Shown here one piece after another: positions 26,132-34,377 of a DNA stretch of 64,000 nucleotides (positions are counted from its first letter, which is position 1; each line of letters opens with the position of its first letter). The notes beneath the pieces were generated by a model that did not search any database, had not been told where the DNA came from, and saw nothing but the letters and a program-made list of their open reading frames with translations. The translations under genes were made by a program, and so were the position numbers. Origin of the DNA: CATQGW01 sp965242565. Its GTDB lineage: Bacteria; Chloroflexota; Dehalococcoidia; Bin125. Location: positions 1,860,001 to 1,924,000 of the forward strand of contig OZ251457.1 of NCBI GenBank assembly GCA_965242565.1, read 5' to 3'.

Positions 26132-26848
26132 CGTCATACCCGCGCTTGCCGCGGAGCCCGCCCCCGGCTCGAACGGGGGTATCTCGACGAGCACGGCACC
26201 CACGCTGCACCCCGCCTCCCCCCTTCCCGTCGCCCCAGACTTGATCTGGGGCCCAAACCCAAGTTGTGCGCAGCGCCGGAGTCCCCGAGCCATCCGCCAA
26301 CGCCGTTCGCGGGCTGCTCGGGACTCCGTGCCGCCAACCACCGCCGCCCCCGCTCCTCTCCCCACCCCGTCATACCCGCGCTTGCCGCGGAGCCTGCCCC
26401 CGGCTCGAACGGGGGTATCTCGACGAGCACGGCACCCACGCTGCATCCCGCCTCCCCCCTTCCCGTCGCCCCAGACTTGATCTGGGGCCCAAACCCAACG
26501 CCGTGCGCAGGCCGGAGGCCCCGAGCCATCCGCCAACGCCGTTCGCGGGCTGCTCGGGACTCCGTGCCGCCAACCACCGCCGCCCCCGCTCCTCTCCCCA
26601 CCCCGTCATACCCGCGCTTGCCGCGGAGCCTGCCCCCGGCTTGAACGGGGGTATCTCGACGAGCACGGCACCCACGCTGCACCCCGCCTCCCCCCTTCCC
26701 GTCGCCCCAGACTTGATCTGGGGCCCAAACCCAACATTGTGCGCAGCAAGAGGTCCCGAGCTACTCGCCAACCCCGCTCGCAGGACCGCTCGGGGCCTCG
26801 TCCCGCCAACGACCGCCGCATAGGCCCCAGATCAAGTCTGGGGCGACG
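26132..26848. repeat. 236-bp tandem repeat, nearly three copies, ending in a REPIN-like element
   Basis: Copies begin at 26132, 26368 and 26604 (exact 236-bp period). Each opens with CGTCATACCCGCGCTTGCC and contains a second palindrome, CCCCAGACTTGATCTGGGG, at 26231, 26467 and 26703. The third copy runs into a complete inverted-repeat element at 26700-26848. This array fills most of the 861-bp gap 26076-26936. Long frames on both strands here follow the repeat period and are not genes. Confidence 0.88.
26700..26848. mobile_element. REPIN-like miniature element, copy E1
   Basis: 149 bp bounded by perfect 26-bp inverted repeats (CGTCGCCCCAGACTTGATCT... and its complement). Each end is itself a hairpin. 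The core contains CAAACCCAAC and CGACCGCCGCATA. The same core in opposite orientation makes copy E2 at 36832-36980, also 149 bp. No coding capacity. Confidence 0.8.
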
Positions 26849-26877
26849 AAAGGGGGGCGGGTATGACGGTGGGGAGC

Positions 26878-26899
26878 TTGTTGCAAGTGCTGGCAACAA
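26878..26899. promoter_or_regulatory. Candidate operator of the zinc/manganese uptake operon
   Basis: Perfect dyad TTGTTGC-N8-GCAACAA, ending 37 bp upstream of the binding-protein start codon. Placement fits a metalloregulator site, but no regulator gene is adjacent and the sequence does not match a consensus I know. Confidence 0.42.
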
Positions 26900-26936
26900 C
26901 AACAAGAGGCGCGTAGGCTGGCGCTGGGGAGCTTCC

Positions 26937-27932
26937 ATGTCCGCACTGCCGCTGCGCGCCGGGCTGTTCGCGCTGGCTGCGCTCTGCGCGCTGCTCGCCG
27001 CCGCCTGCGGCGGCGAGCCGGAGGACGACGGACGCCTACAGATCGCAACCACCGTCGCGCCGCTGCGCAACATCATCGAGAACGTGGGCGGCGACCGCGT
27101 CGAGGTGATCGGCCTGGTGCCGGAAGGCGTCAACAGCCACACCTACGATCCGCCGCCCTCGGCCGCCGCCGAGATCGCCCGCGCCGATCTGATCGTGCTC
27201 AACGGGCTCAACCTCGAACTGCCCGCGCTGGAGCTGGCGGAGGCCAACCGCCGCGACGACGCGCCGATCCTGCTGCTCGGCGACGCGGCGCTGCCGCCCG
27301 AAGAGTACGTCTACGACTTCTCCTTCCCGCGCTCGGAGGGCAACCCCAATCCGCACCTCTGGACCGCGCCGCATCTGGCCGCCGTCTACGCCGAACTGGT
27401 GCGCGACGCCCTGATCGAGCTGGATCCCGAGGGCGCGGCCTACTACGAGCGCAACAGCGACCGCTTCACCGCGCGTCTGGCGGAACTCGACGAAGCGATC
27501 GCCCGCGCGACAGCGACGATCCCCGCCGAGCGGCGCAAGCTGCTCACCTATCACGACTCGTTCCCCTACTTCGCGCCGCGCTACGGGCTGGAGGTAATCG
27601 GCGCGGTGCAGCCCTCCGACTTCTCCGAGCCGTCGCCCAGCGAGCTGGCGTCGCTGATCGCGCAGGTGCGCGAGTCGGGCGTGCCCGCCATCTTCGGCTC
27701 CGAAGTCTTCCCCTCGGAAGTGCTGGAAACGATCGCCGCCGAGGCCGGCGCGGTGCAGGTCTCGACGCTGAGCGACGACGACCTGCCCGGCGAGCCGGGC
27801 GACGCGGAAAACACGCTGATCGCGATGACGACGGCGAACGTGCGGACGATCGTCGAGGCGTTGGGAGGCGACGCCTCGGCGCTGGACGGCTTCGATCTGC
27901 GCAATACCTGGTTAGCGTCCGATGCCCCCTGA
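26937..27932 (+). CDS. Zinc/manganese ABC transporter binding lipoprotein (ZnuA/TroA-like)
   Basis: 331-aa cluster A-I metal-binding lipoprotein. The ATG at 26937 has GGGGAG five bases before it; the signal peptide ends in LLAAACGGEP. Metal-ligand candidates are His in SHTYDPPPSAA, His in NPHLWTAPHLA, His in LLTYHDSFPYFAPRYGL and an Asp in LSDDDLPG. His at the third site points to the TroA/ZnuA type rather than the Mn-specific PsaA type, where it is Glu. First gene of a three-gene operon overlapping the ATPase by 11 bases. Confidence 0.92.
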   Translation: MSALPLRAGLFALAALCALLAAACGGEPEDDGRLQIATTVAPLRNIIENVGGDRVEVIGLVPEGVNSHTYDPPPSAAAEIARADLIVLNGLNLELPALELAEANRRDDAPILLLGDAALPPEEYVYDFSFPRSEGNPNPHLWTAPHLAAVYAELVRDALIELDPEGAAYYERNSDRFTARLAELDEAIARATATIPAERRKLLTYHDSFPYFAPRYGLEVIGAVQPSDFSEPSPSELASLIAQVRESGVPAIFGSEVFPSEVLETIAAEAGAVQVSTLSDDDLPGEPGDAENTLIAMTTANVRTIVEALGGDASALDGFDLRNTWLASDAP

Positions 27933-28836
27933 CCCACCTCCTGACGCAGCCTCTGCCACAGGGGAAGCGCCGCTGATCGAGCTGTCGGACCTGGCGGTGG
28001 GCTACGACGGCGAGGTGGCGCTGCGGCGGCTCAATCTGGCCGTGCGGCGCGGAGACCTGATCGGCGTGGTCGGGCCGAGCGGCTGCGGCAAAACCTCGCT
28101 GCTCCGCGCGCTGATCGGCGAGGTCGAAACCTACGCCGGCCGCAGCGCCCGCGCCGCGCCCGACGGCGAACGCCGCATGCGCATCGGCTACGTGCCGCAG
28201 GTCGAGACGGTCGACTGGAACTTCCCCATCACCGTCGAACAGGTCGCGCTGCTCGGCGCCTGGCGCGAGCGCCGCTGGACCCCCTGGGCGGGCCGCCGCG
28301 CCCGCCGCCGCGCCCGCGAAGTGCTGCGCCAGCTGGGCATCGAGCAGCTCGCGCGGCGTCCTATCCGCGCCCTCTCCGGCGGCCAGCAGCAGCGCGCCTT
28401 CCTGGCCCGCGCGCTGATCTCCGACCCCCAACTGCTGCTGCTCGACGAACCGACCAGCGGGGTGGACATCAAAACCAGCCACGAAATTCTGCACGAGCTG
28501 CGCGAGCTGAACGCCGCCGGCGTGACGATCGTGCTGACCACGCACGACCTGAACGGCGTCGCCTCGCACCTGCCGCGTCTGATCTGCCTCGGCCAGGGCA
28601 CGATCCTGGCCGACGGAACCGCCGAAGAGGTGCTGCAACCGTCGCTGCTCGAGCGCTCCTACGGCCAGCCGATGCTGGTCGTCAAGCGCGGACCGGAGAC
28701 CTACGTGCTACCGGTGCCCGAGGAAGCGCCCGGCGCGCACGACGAACACGACGCGCCGGCCGACGACGATCTGACCGTAATCGGGCGGGGCGACATTAGG
28801 CGGGGCGACATCGGGCAGGGCGACGGCGATGCTTGA
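27922..28836 (+). CDS. Metal ABC transporter ATPase (ZnuC-like)
   Basis: 304-aa ATPase. Walker A is GPSGCGKTS, the signature LSGGQQQRAFLARAL and Walker B LLLLDEPTSGVD, with the switch His in LTTHDLNGV. MRIGYVPQVETVDWNFPITV is typical of the zinc/manganese group. The C-terminus after ETYVLPVPEE carries an acidic and His-containing tail (HDEHDAP) followed by repeats of GRGDI, which might bind metal. It overlaps the genes on both sides. Confidence 0.92.
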   Translation: MPPDPPPDAASATGEAPLIELSDLAVGYDGEVALRRLNLAVRRGDLIGVVGPSGCGKTSLLRALIGEVETYAGRSARAAPDGERRMRIGYVPQVETVDWNFPITVEQVALLGAWRERRWTPWAGRRARRRAREVLRQLGIEQLARRPIRALSGGQQQRAFLARALISDPQLLLLDEPTSGVDIKTSHEILHELRELNAAGVTIVLTTHDLNGVASHLPRLICLGQGTILADGTAEEVLQPSLLERSYGQPMLVVKRGPETYVLPVPEEAPGAHDEHDAPADDDLTVIGRGDIRRGDIGQGDGDA

Positions 28837-29698
28837 GCCGTTCGAGTTCGGCTTCATGCAGCGGGCGATGATCGCCGCCGCGCTGGTCGGCGGCATCACC
28901 GCCGCGATCGGCGTATTCGTCGTGCTGCGCCGGCTGGCCTACATCGGGCATGGGCTGGCGCACAGCATCTTCGGCGGCGCGGTGATCTCGTTCGTCGGCG
29001 GAATCAACTTCTTCATCGGCGCGAGCGTCTGGGGCGCGATCTCGGTGCTGATGATCAACCTCGCTTCGCGCCGCCCGCAGATCGGCGGCGACGCGGCGAT
29101 CGGCATCGTGACCACCGCCGCGTTCGCGATCGGCATCGCCGTGATCAGCCGCGCGCGCACCTTCACGCGCGATTTCGAAGCCGCGCTGTTCGGCGAAATT
29201 TTGGGCATCTCCGAGCAGGACCTCTGGATCACGCTCGGCATGGTCGCGCTGATCGCGGTGCTGCTCACGCTCTGGTGGAAACCGCTGGTGTTCATCACCT
29301 TCGATCGCGCCGTGGCCGGCGCGTACGGAATCTCAATCAACCGGGTGGAGGGCGTGTTCGCCTTCGCGCTGGCGGCCACGGTGGTCGCCTCGCTGCAAAT
29401 TCTCGGCGTCACGCTGATCGCCGCCGCGCTGGTCATCCCGCCCGTCACCGCGCGGTTGCTGACCGACTCCTTCCCGCGGCTGTTCCTGGTGGCGGTCATC
29501 GTGGGCGTGCTGACCGGCTGGCTGGGCGTCTATATCTCGTGGTTCGTGGATGTCTCGTCGGGCGCGACGGTTGTGCTGACGCAGACGGCGGCGTTCGCGC
29601 TGGCGCTGGCGTTCGAGCGACTGACGCGGCTGCGCGCGCGCAGCGGCGCGCGGCGCGCCGAGCGTCTGGCCGGGCTGGAGCGGGCGCTGAGCGAGTAG
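28829..29698 (+). CDS. Metal ABC transporter permease (ZnuB-like)
   Basis: 289-aa permease of the ABC-3 family with about eight membrane segments. It has GGITAAIGVFVVLRRLAYIG (the family start), GHGLAHSIFGG, FGEILGISEQDLWIT, AGAYGISINRVEGVFAFALA and ALVIPPVTARLLTDSFPRL. The ATG lies in the overlap with the ATPase (eight bases). Completes the metal importer with the two genes upstream. Confidence 0.93.
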   Translation: MLEPFEFGFMQRAMIAAALVGGITAAIGVFVVLRRLAYIGHGLAHSIFGGAVISFVGGINFFIGASVWGAISVLMINLASRRPQIGGDAAIGIVTTAAFAIGIAVISRARTFTRDFEAALFGEILGISEQDLWITLGMVALIAVLLTLWWKPLVFITFDRAVAGAYGISINRVEGVFAFALAATVVASLQILGVTLIAAALVIPPVTARLLTDSFPRLFLVAVIVGVLTGWLGVYISWFVDVSSGATVVLTQTAAFALALAFERLTRLRARSGARRAERLAGLERALSE

Positions 29699-29747
29699 CG
29701 CGGGATTCTGCACAGGAGAAGGGGAAGGGGAAGCTTAGACTGAATGC

Positions 29748-32549
29748 ATGTCTGCGAGCTCGGCGAACGGCGATGAGGAAGCGCGGATTTTCGATCTGGC
29801 CGCGCTCGAAGAGGGGCAGGCGCCGCTGAGCGAAGCGCAACTGCGCGCGCTGGCGCAGCAGATGGAGCTGATCGAGCAGTCGCGCGCGCGCGGCGGCATG
29901 ACCGTCGCGCCCGACGCGCTGCTGCCCGACCCCTACGCCGCCGCCGAGCACAGCTCGACGCTGGCGGTGGCCGATTCGCTGCCGACGCTGCGGCTGGTGG
30001 ACGCCGACGCGCCCGCGCCGCCGCCGCTGATCCGCGAGACGGACGGCGCGGCGCCCGAGCCGAGCGCCGTCCCCGCGAGCGCGCCCACCCCACCGCCTGT
30101 GTCGCCCGCGAAGCCCGACCTGAGCGGCCTGACCGTCGCCGAAGCAACGCAGCGCTACCAGGCCGGACTGGTCAACCGCGACACCGCCCGCACCCGCAGC
30201 GACTTCGACATCATCCGCTCGAACGTCTTCACCTACTTCAACATGGTGCTGTTCGGGCTGATCGGTGCGCTGGTCGTGCTGGGCTTCGTCGACAGCGCGG
30301 GCGATCACCTGCGCGACGCCGGCTTCGTGGGCCTGATTGTGGTCGCCAACATGATCGTCGGCACGGTGCAGGAGATCCGCGCCACACACAAGCTGCGCGA
30401 TTTGGTCGCGCTGACCGCGCCCACCGCAGTCGTCGTGCGGGACGGCGCGGAGCGCGAGATCGCGGCATCCGATCTGGTGCAGGACGATCTGGTGCTGCTG
30501 CGCTCGGGCGATCAGGTGGTGGCCGACGGGCCGGTGGTCTGGGACGCGGCCGAGATCGACGAGTCGATCAACACCGGCGAGACGCGCTCGGTGCGCCGCG
30601 GGCCGGGCGATGCGCTGGAGTCGGGCGCGTTCTGCACCGGCGGCTCCTGCTACTACCGCGCGCAGCGGATCGGCCCGGAGTCGCGCGCGATCCGCGAGAC
30701 GTCCGACGCGCGGCAGCTGAAGCGGATCGAGACGCCGCTGCAGCTGCGCTTCCGCCGCATCCTGCGCGTGCTGATGGTCGCCACGATCATCCTCGGCGCG
30801 CTGCTGCTGATTTCCTTCACCGTCAACGACCGGGAAATCGGCGAGGCGATCAAGTCGGTGATCGCCACCGCCACCTCGGTCGTGCCGGAAGGCCTGCTGC
30901 TGGGCATCACCGTCGCGATCGCGGTCGGCGCGCTGCGCGTCGCGCGGATGGGTGCGTTCGTGCAGGACAACACCGCCGTCGAAGCGCTCAACTACGTGGA
31001 TACGATCTGCCTCGACAAGACGGGCACAATCACCGCCAATCGCTTGGTGGTCGACGATGTGCGCTGGGGCGAGGGCGGACGCAGTCTGCGCGGCTGGCTC
31101 GGCGCGTTCGCGCTGGAGACGGTCGATAACAACCGCACGGCGCGGGCGCTGGCCGACGCGACCGGGCGCTTCGGCAACGGCGCCTCGGCGACGGAGACCG
31201 TGCCGTTCAACTCCGAGCGGCGTTGGAGCGCAGCGCGGATGGTGCTGGGACGGGAGGAGCGGATCTTCGTGCTGGGCGCGCCGGAGCGCATCCTGCGCGC
31301 CTGCGCCGACGGCGAGCAGCTGCTGGAAGAGTACGAGCGGGCCAGCGGGCGCGGCCTGCGCGGCGTCGCGCTGGCCGAAGCCCCGTTCCTGCCGGAACCC
31401 GAACGCGATGAGCTGCCGCCGATGCGGGTGGTGGCGCTGATCACCATCGCCGACGAACTGCGCCCCGAGATCAGCCGCGCGTTCAAGCTGATGGACGAGC
31501 TGGGAATCGAGCCGAAGATCATCAGCGGCGACAATCCGGGCACCGTCGCCGCGCTGGTGCGGCAGCTGGGCATCAGGCTGAACGGCGGGCTGGTCGCCGG
31601 CCCGGAGTTGGATCGGATGACGGCGCAGGAGTTCGACGACGCGGCGATGGCCAACAGCGTGTTCGGCCGCATCGCGCCGCAGCAGAAAGAACAGCTCGTC
31701 GCCGCGCTGAAGCGGCGCGGGCGCTACGTGGCGATGGTCGGCGACGGGCAGAACGATGTGCGGGCGCTGCGCGAGGCGGATGTTGGCGTGGCGATGGAAT
31801 CGGGCACCAACACGGCACGCGGCGTGGCCGGAATCGTGCTGCGCAACGACTCGTTCGAGGCGCTGGTGCAGGGCACGCGCGTGGCGCAAACCGTGCTCGG
31901 CAACTGTGCCCAACTCTGCAAGCTGTTCGTGACCAAGAGCGTCTACGCATTTCTGATCATCTTTATGGCCAACATGATGGGGCTGGAGTTCCCGTTCCTG
32001 CCGCGCCACGGATCGCTCACTGCGCTGTTCACGCTGGGTATTCCGGCGGTGTTCATCACGCTGACCACGCCGCCGCCGGGGGCGGGGCAGAATTTCCTGG
32101 CCAGCACGCTGCGCTTCGCGCTGCCCGCCGCGCTGGCGCTGGCGATCTCCGCCGTCTCGGTACACCTGCTCACGGAAGGGCTGCTGGGCCGCGCCACCGA
32201 GGACTCGCGCACGCTCGTCTCCTCCACGATCGGCATCGTCGGCCTGGGCTACATGGTCGAAGTGATCGGCTTCGAGGGCGCGTCGCGCGAGAAGCTGATG
32301 CGCCCCGCGCTGGTCACGTTCTTCGGCGTGGCGCTGCTGGGCGTCTTCATTCTCACGCTCTACACGCCGGCGCTGCGCTCGTTCTTCGAGTTCCGCCCGA
32401 TGTCCGCCGACGAGTGGGCAATCGTGATCACCGCCAGCGTCGCCGCGTTCGTGGGCAAGTACCTGATCGCGCGCTTCTCGGGCGAGGCGATTCGCTGGTT
32501 CTCCGGCGCAGCCGAAGAGGAGGCCGCCGCGCGCGGCCGCGCGGCCTAG
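29748..32549 (+). CDS. P-type cation ATPase (CtpE-like) with a long N-terminal extension
   Basis: 933 aa. The first ~125 residues are hydrophilic, then Pro/Ala-rich, without a heavy-metal domain. The ATPase follows: FDIIRSNVFTYFNMVLFGL, VANMIVGTVQEIRATHKL, an actuator loop, VVPEGLLLGITVAI in the ion pathway, the phosphorylation site CLDKTGTIT, and MVGDGQNDVRALREADVGVA. The actuator motif, normally TGES, reads NTGET. The C-terminal half has FLPRHGSLTALFTLGIPA and about five helices. The layout resembles mycobacterial CtpE, a calcium pump; the ion is not certain. It lies 49 bp after the metal importer. Confidence 0.88.
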   Translation: MSASSANGDEEARIFDLAALEEGQAPLSEAQLRALAQQMELIEQSRARGGMTVAPDALLPDPYAAAEHSSTLAVADSLPTLRLVDADAPAPPPLIRETDGAAPEPSAVPASAPTPPPVSPAKPDLSGLTVAEATQRYQAGLVNRDTARTRSDFDIIRSNVFTYFNMVLFGLIGALVVLGFVDSAGDHLRDAGFVGLIVVANMIVGTVQEIRATHKLRDLVALTAPTAVVVRDGAEREIAASDLVQDDLVLLRSGDQVVADGPVVWDAAEIDESINTGETRSVRRGPGDALESGAFCTGGSCYYRAQRIGPESRAIRETSDARQLKRIETPLQLRFRRILRVLMVATIILGALLLISFTVNDREIGEAIKSVIATATSVVPEGLLLGITVAIAVGALRVARMGAFVQDNTAVEALNYVDTICLDKTGTITANRLVVDDVRWGEGGRSLRGWLGAFALETVDNNRTARALADATGRFGNGASATETVPFNSERRWSAARMVLGREERIFVLGAPERILRACADGEQLLEEYERASGRGLRGVALAEAPFLPEPERDELPPMRVVALITIADELRPEISRAFKLMDELGIEPKIISGDNPGTVAALVRQLGIRLNGGLVAGPELDRMTAQEFDDAAMANSVFGRIAPQQKEQLVAALKRRGRYVAMVGDGQNDVRALREADVGVAMESGTNTARGVAGIVLRNDSFEALVQGTRVAQTVLGNCAQLCKLFVTKSVYAFLIIFMANMMGLEFPFLPRHGSLTALFTLGIPAVFITLTTPPPGAGQNFLASTLRFALPAALALAISAVSVHLLTEGLLGRATEDSRTLVSSTIGIVGLGYMVEVIGFEGASREKLMRPALVTFFGVALLGVFILTLYTPALRSFFEFRPMSADEWAIVITASVAAFVGKYLIARFSGEAIRWFSGAAEEEAAARGRAA

Positions 32550-32596
32550 GAACTGTTCACGTAAGTCGGTCCGCCGGCGGCGCTCACCAGGGTGGT

Positions 32597-32960
32597 CGGC
32601 CCTGTTCAGGTTTGTTCGGGTTTGTTCGGGGTGTTCGGGTCTGGGCACGGGTTGCGCTCTATCTGGTCGAGGTGATGCGGGTGGTCAGGCATGTTCAGGT
32701 TTGTTCGGGGTGTTCGGGTCTGGGCACGGGCTGCGCTCTATCTGGTCATGGCGATGCCGGGTGGTCAGGCGTGTTCGGGTTTGTTCGGGGTGTTCGGGTC
32801 TGGGCACGGGCTGCGCTCTATCTGGTCATGGCGATGCCGGGTGGTCAGGCGTGTTCGGGTTTGTTCGGGGTGTTCGGGTCTGGGCACGGGCTGCGCTCTA
32901 TCTGGTCGAGGTGACGTTGCGTGGTCGGGTGTGTTCAGGTTTGGTCGGGGTGTGTCGCTG
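32597..32960 (+). repeat. 80-bp tandem repeat, about four copies
   Basis: GTGTTCGGGTCTGGGCACGG recurs at 32631, 32710, 32790 and 32870 (79, 80 and 80 bp). The units differ at a few positions; copies three and four are nearly identical. The period is not a multiple of three, and the frames across it are short and unlike any family. With the element at 33080-33227 it fills the 708-bp gap after the P-type ATPase; nothing else is seen at 32550-33257 apart from a T/G-rich leader. Confidence 0.85.
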
Positions 32961-33079
32961 CGGTGAGGTGGGTATTGGTAGGTCCGTTGTTCTGTCGCGG
33001 AGGAGCGACGGTATCACGGCGTGGGCGAAATAGGCACGCCTCGTTGTCACCGCCGACTCCTCCCTCGCCCTGTCACCGC

Positions 33080-33227
33080 CGTCGCCCCCGACTTGATCGG
33101 GGGCCCAAACCCAACGCGTTCGCAGCGCCGAGGGTCCGAGTAGCCGCTGACGGACATGAGCAGGGCATCTCGGCGCGTTGCGCCGCCGGCGGCCGTCGTA
33201 TGGTTCCAGCGTGCGCTGGAATGACGG
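33080..33227. mobile_element. REPIN-like miniature element, copy E3, with unlike ends
   Basis: 148 bp. The left end is a CCCCCGACTTGATCGGGGG hairpin and the right end a TTCCAGCGTGCGCTGGAA hairpin, bounded by CGTC and GACG. The core has CAAACCCAACG at the left and GGCCGTCGTATGG at the right, as in E1. The two ends come from different hairpin families. Confidence 0.72.
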
Positions 33228-33257
33228 GAGCTGGTGCTGGAACGACGGAGGAAGGGG

Positions 33258-34316
33258 CTATTCGGCGTACAGCGCCGCCAGCTCGGGATCCTTCTCCGCC
33301 AGCATCTCCGCCAGGTCCAGCAGCACGCGGCACTGTTTGTAGGTGGCGTCGTCCTGCATTTTGCCGTCCACGACCGCCACGCCGCCGCTGCCGCCCGCCT
33401 CCTCCATCGCCGCGACCACGCGGCGAGCGAACGCCACCTCCTCGGGCTGCGGGCGGAAGACCGATTTGGCGATCGGAATCTGGTTGGGGTGCAGCGTCCA
33501 CGCGCCCACACAGCCCAGGATGAACGCCGCGCGGAACTGATCCTCGCAGCCGACCGGATCGCCGAAATCGCCGAACGGTCCGTAGAACGGATAAATCTCG
33601 TTCGCCGCGCAGGCGTCGACCATCCGCGCCAGCGTGTAGTGCCACGGATCCTGCAGCGAGGGTGCGCGTGCCGCGTCGGCGTCGTCCGGATCGGCGTCGG
33701 TGCGCACGACGTAACCGGGGTGCGGACCGCCCACGCGGGTCGTTTTCATCCGACGCGACGCGGCGAGGTCCGATGGCCCCAGGCTCATCCCCTGTAGGCG
33801 CGGGCTGGAGGCCGCGATCGCCTCAACATTCGAGACGCCTTGCGCCGTCTCCAGAATCGCGTGGATCAGGATTGGGCGCATCAGCCCGTGGCGCGCCTCC
33901 AGTTGCGCGAGCAGCAGATCGAGAAAGCGAATCTCTTCCGGTCCGTTCACCTTCGGCAGCATCACCGTGTCCAGCACGCCGCCGATCTGCGCCGTCAACT
34001 CCAGCATGTCGTCCAGAAACCAGGGCGAGTCGACCGCGTTGATCCGCGTCCACAGCCGCGTCGCGCCGAGTTCGAGCGTTTGCCCTACCTCGATCAGCCC
34101 GCGCCGCGCCGCCTCTTTGGCGCTGGGCGGAATCGCGTCTTCGAGGTTACCGAGCAGAATGTCCACCTGCGGCGCGAGCTGCGGCAGCCGAGCGAGGATG
34201 CGCTCGTTGCTCGGATCGAAGAAGTGAATCATCCGCGAGGGGTAGGTCGGAATCTCCGCCGGCGGGTCGGGCGCGCCGATCACCAGCGGGCGCAGAAATT
34301 CGCGTGGGTTGCGCAT
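33258..34316 (-). CDS. mcl: L-malyl-CoA/beta-methylmalyl-CoA lyase
   Basis: 352-aa member of the CitE/HpcH superfamily. It matches the Chloroflexus/Rhodobacter Mcl type closely along its length, as recalled: IGAPDPPAEIP, ILLGNLEDAIP, LWTRINAVDSPWFLDDM, the metal-ligand region ILIHAILETAQG, SLGPSDLAASRRMKTTRVGG, FYGPFGDF, LHPNQIPIAK and VVDGKMQDDATYKQ. These enzymes split malyl-CoA to acetyl-CoA and glyoxylate, and also act on C5 thioesters in the 3-hydroxypropionate bicycle or ethylmalonyl-CoA pathway. No other genes of those cycles are in view. AGGAGC lies 6 bp before the ATG. It follows a binding-lipoprotein gene. Confidence 0.93.
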   Translation of the reverse strand: MRNPREFLRPLVIGAPDPPAEIPTYPSRMIHFFDPSNERILARLPQLAPQVDILLGNLEDAIPPSAKEAARRGLIEVGQTLELGATRLWTRINAVDSPWFLDDMLELTAQIGGVLDTVMLPKVNGPEEIRFLDLLLAQLEARHGLMRPILIHAILETAQGVSNVEAIAASSPRLQGMSLGPSDLAASRRMKTTRVGGPHPGYVVRTDADPDDADAARAPSLQDPWHYTLARMVDACAANEIYPFYGPFGDFGDPVGCEDQFRAAFILGCVGAWTLHPNQIPIAKSVFRPQPEEVAFARRVVAAMEEAGGSGGVAVVDGKMQDDATYKQCRVLLDLAEMLAEKDPELAALYAE

Positions 34317-34341
34317 CGATCGCTCCTTGCTGATCCGTTTC

Positions 34342-34358
34342 GGCGGGCGTCACCCGCC
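34342..34358. terminator. Small hairpin between the binding-lipoprotein and mcl genes
   Basis: GGCGGG-CGTCA-CCCGCC in the 61-bp gap. There is no T-run; it could be an attenuator between the two genes. Confidence 0.4.
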
Positions 34359-34377
34359 GCCTGTCAGTCTCCGCACA

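Noticed and set aside
25964..26823. Several 180-226 codon frames on both strands in the 236-bp array
   Set aside because: They repeat with the array period, begin inside palindromes and encode Pro/Ala/Arg-rich repeats; the DNA repeat explains them.
29496..32648. A 1050-codon open frame on the minus strand opposite the P-type ATPase
   Set aside because: It is the antisense shadow of a clear ATPase gene with all motifs; high GC leaves few stops, and the translation is Arg/Gln/His/Ala-rich with no family.
32414..33033. Open frames of 90-166 codons through the 80-bp array (FRFVRGVRVWAR type)
   Set aside because: The repeat unit is not a multiple of three, so the same peptide appears in three frames; no ribosome site fits a gene.
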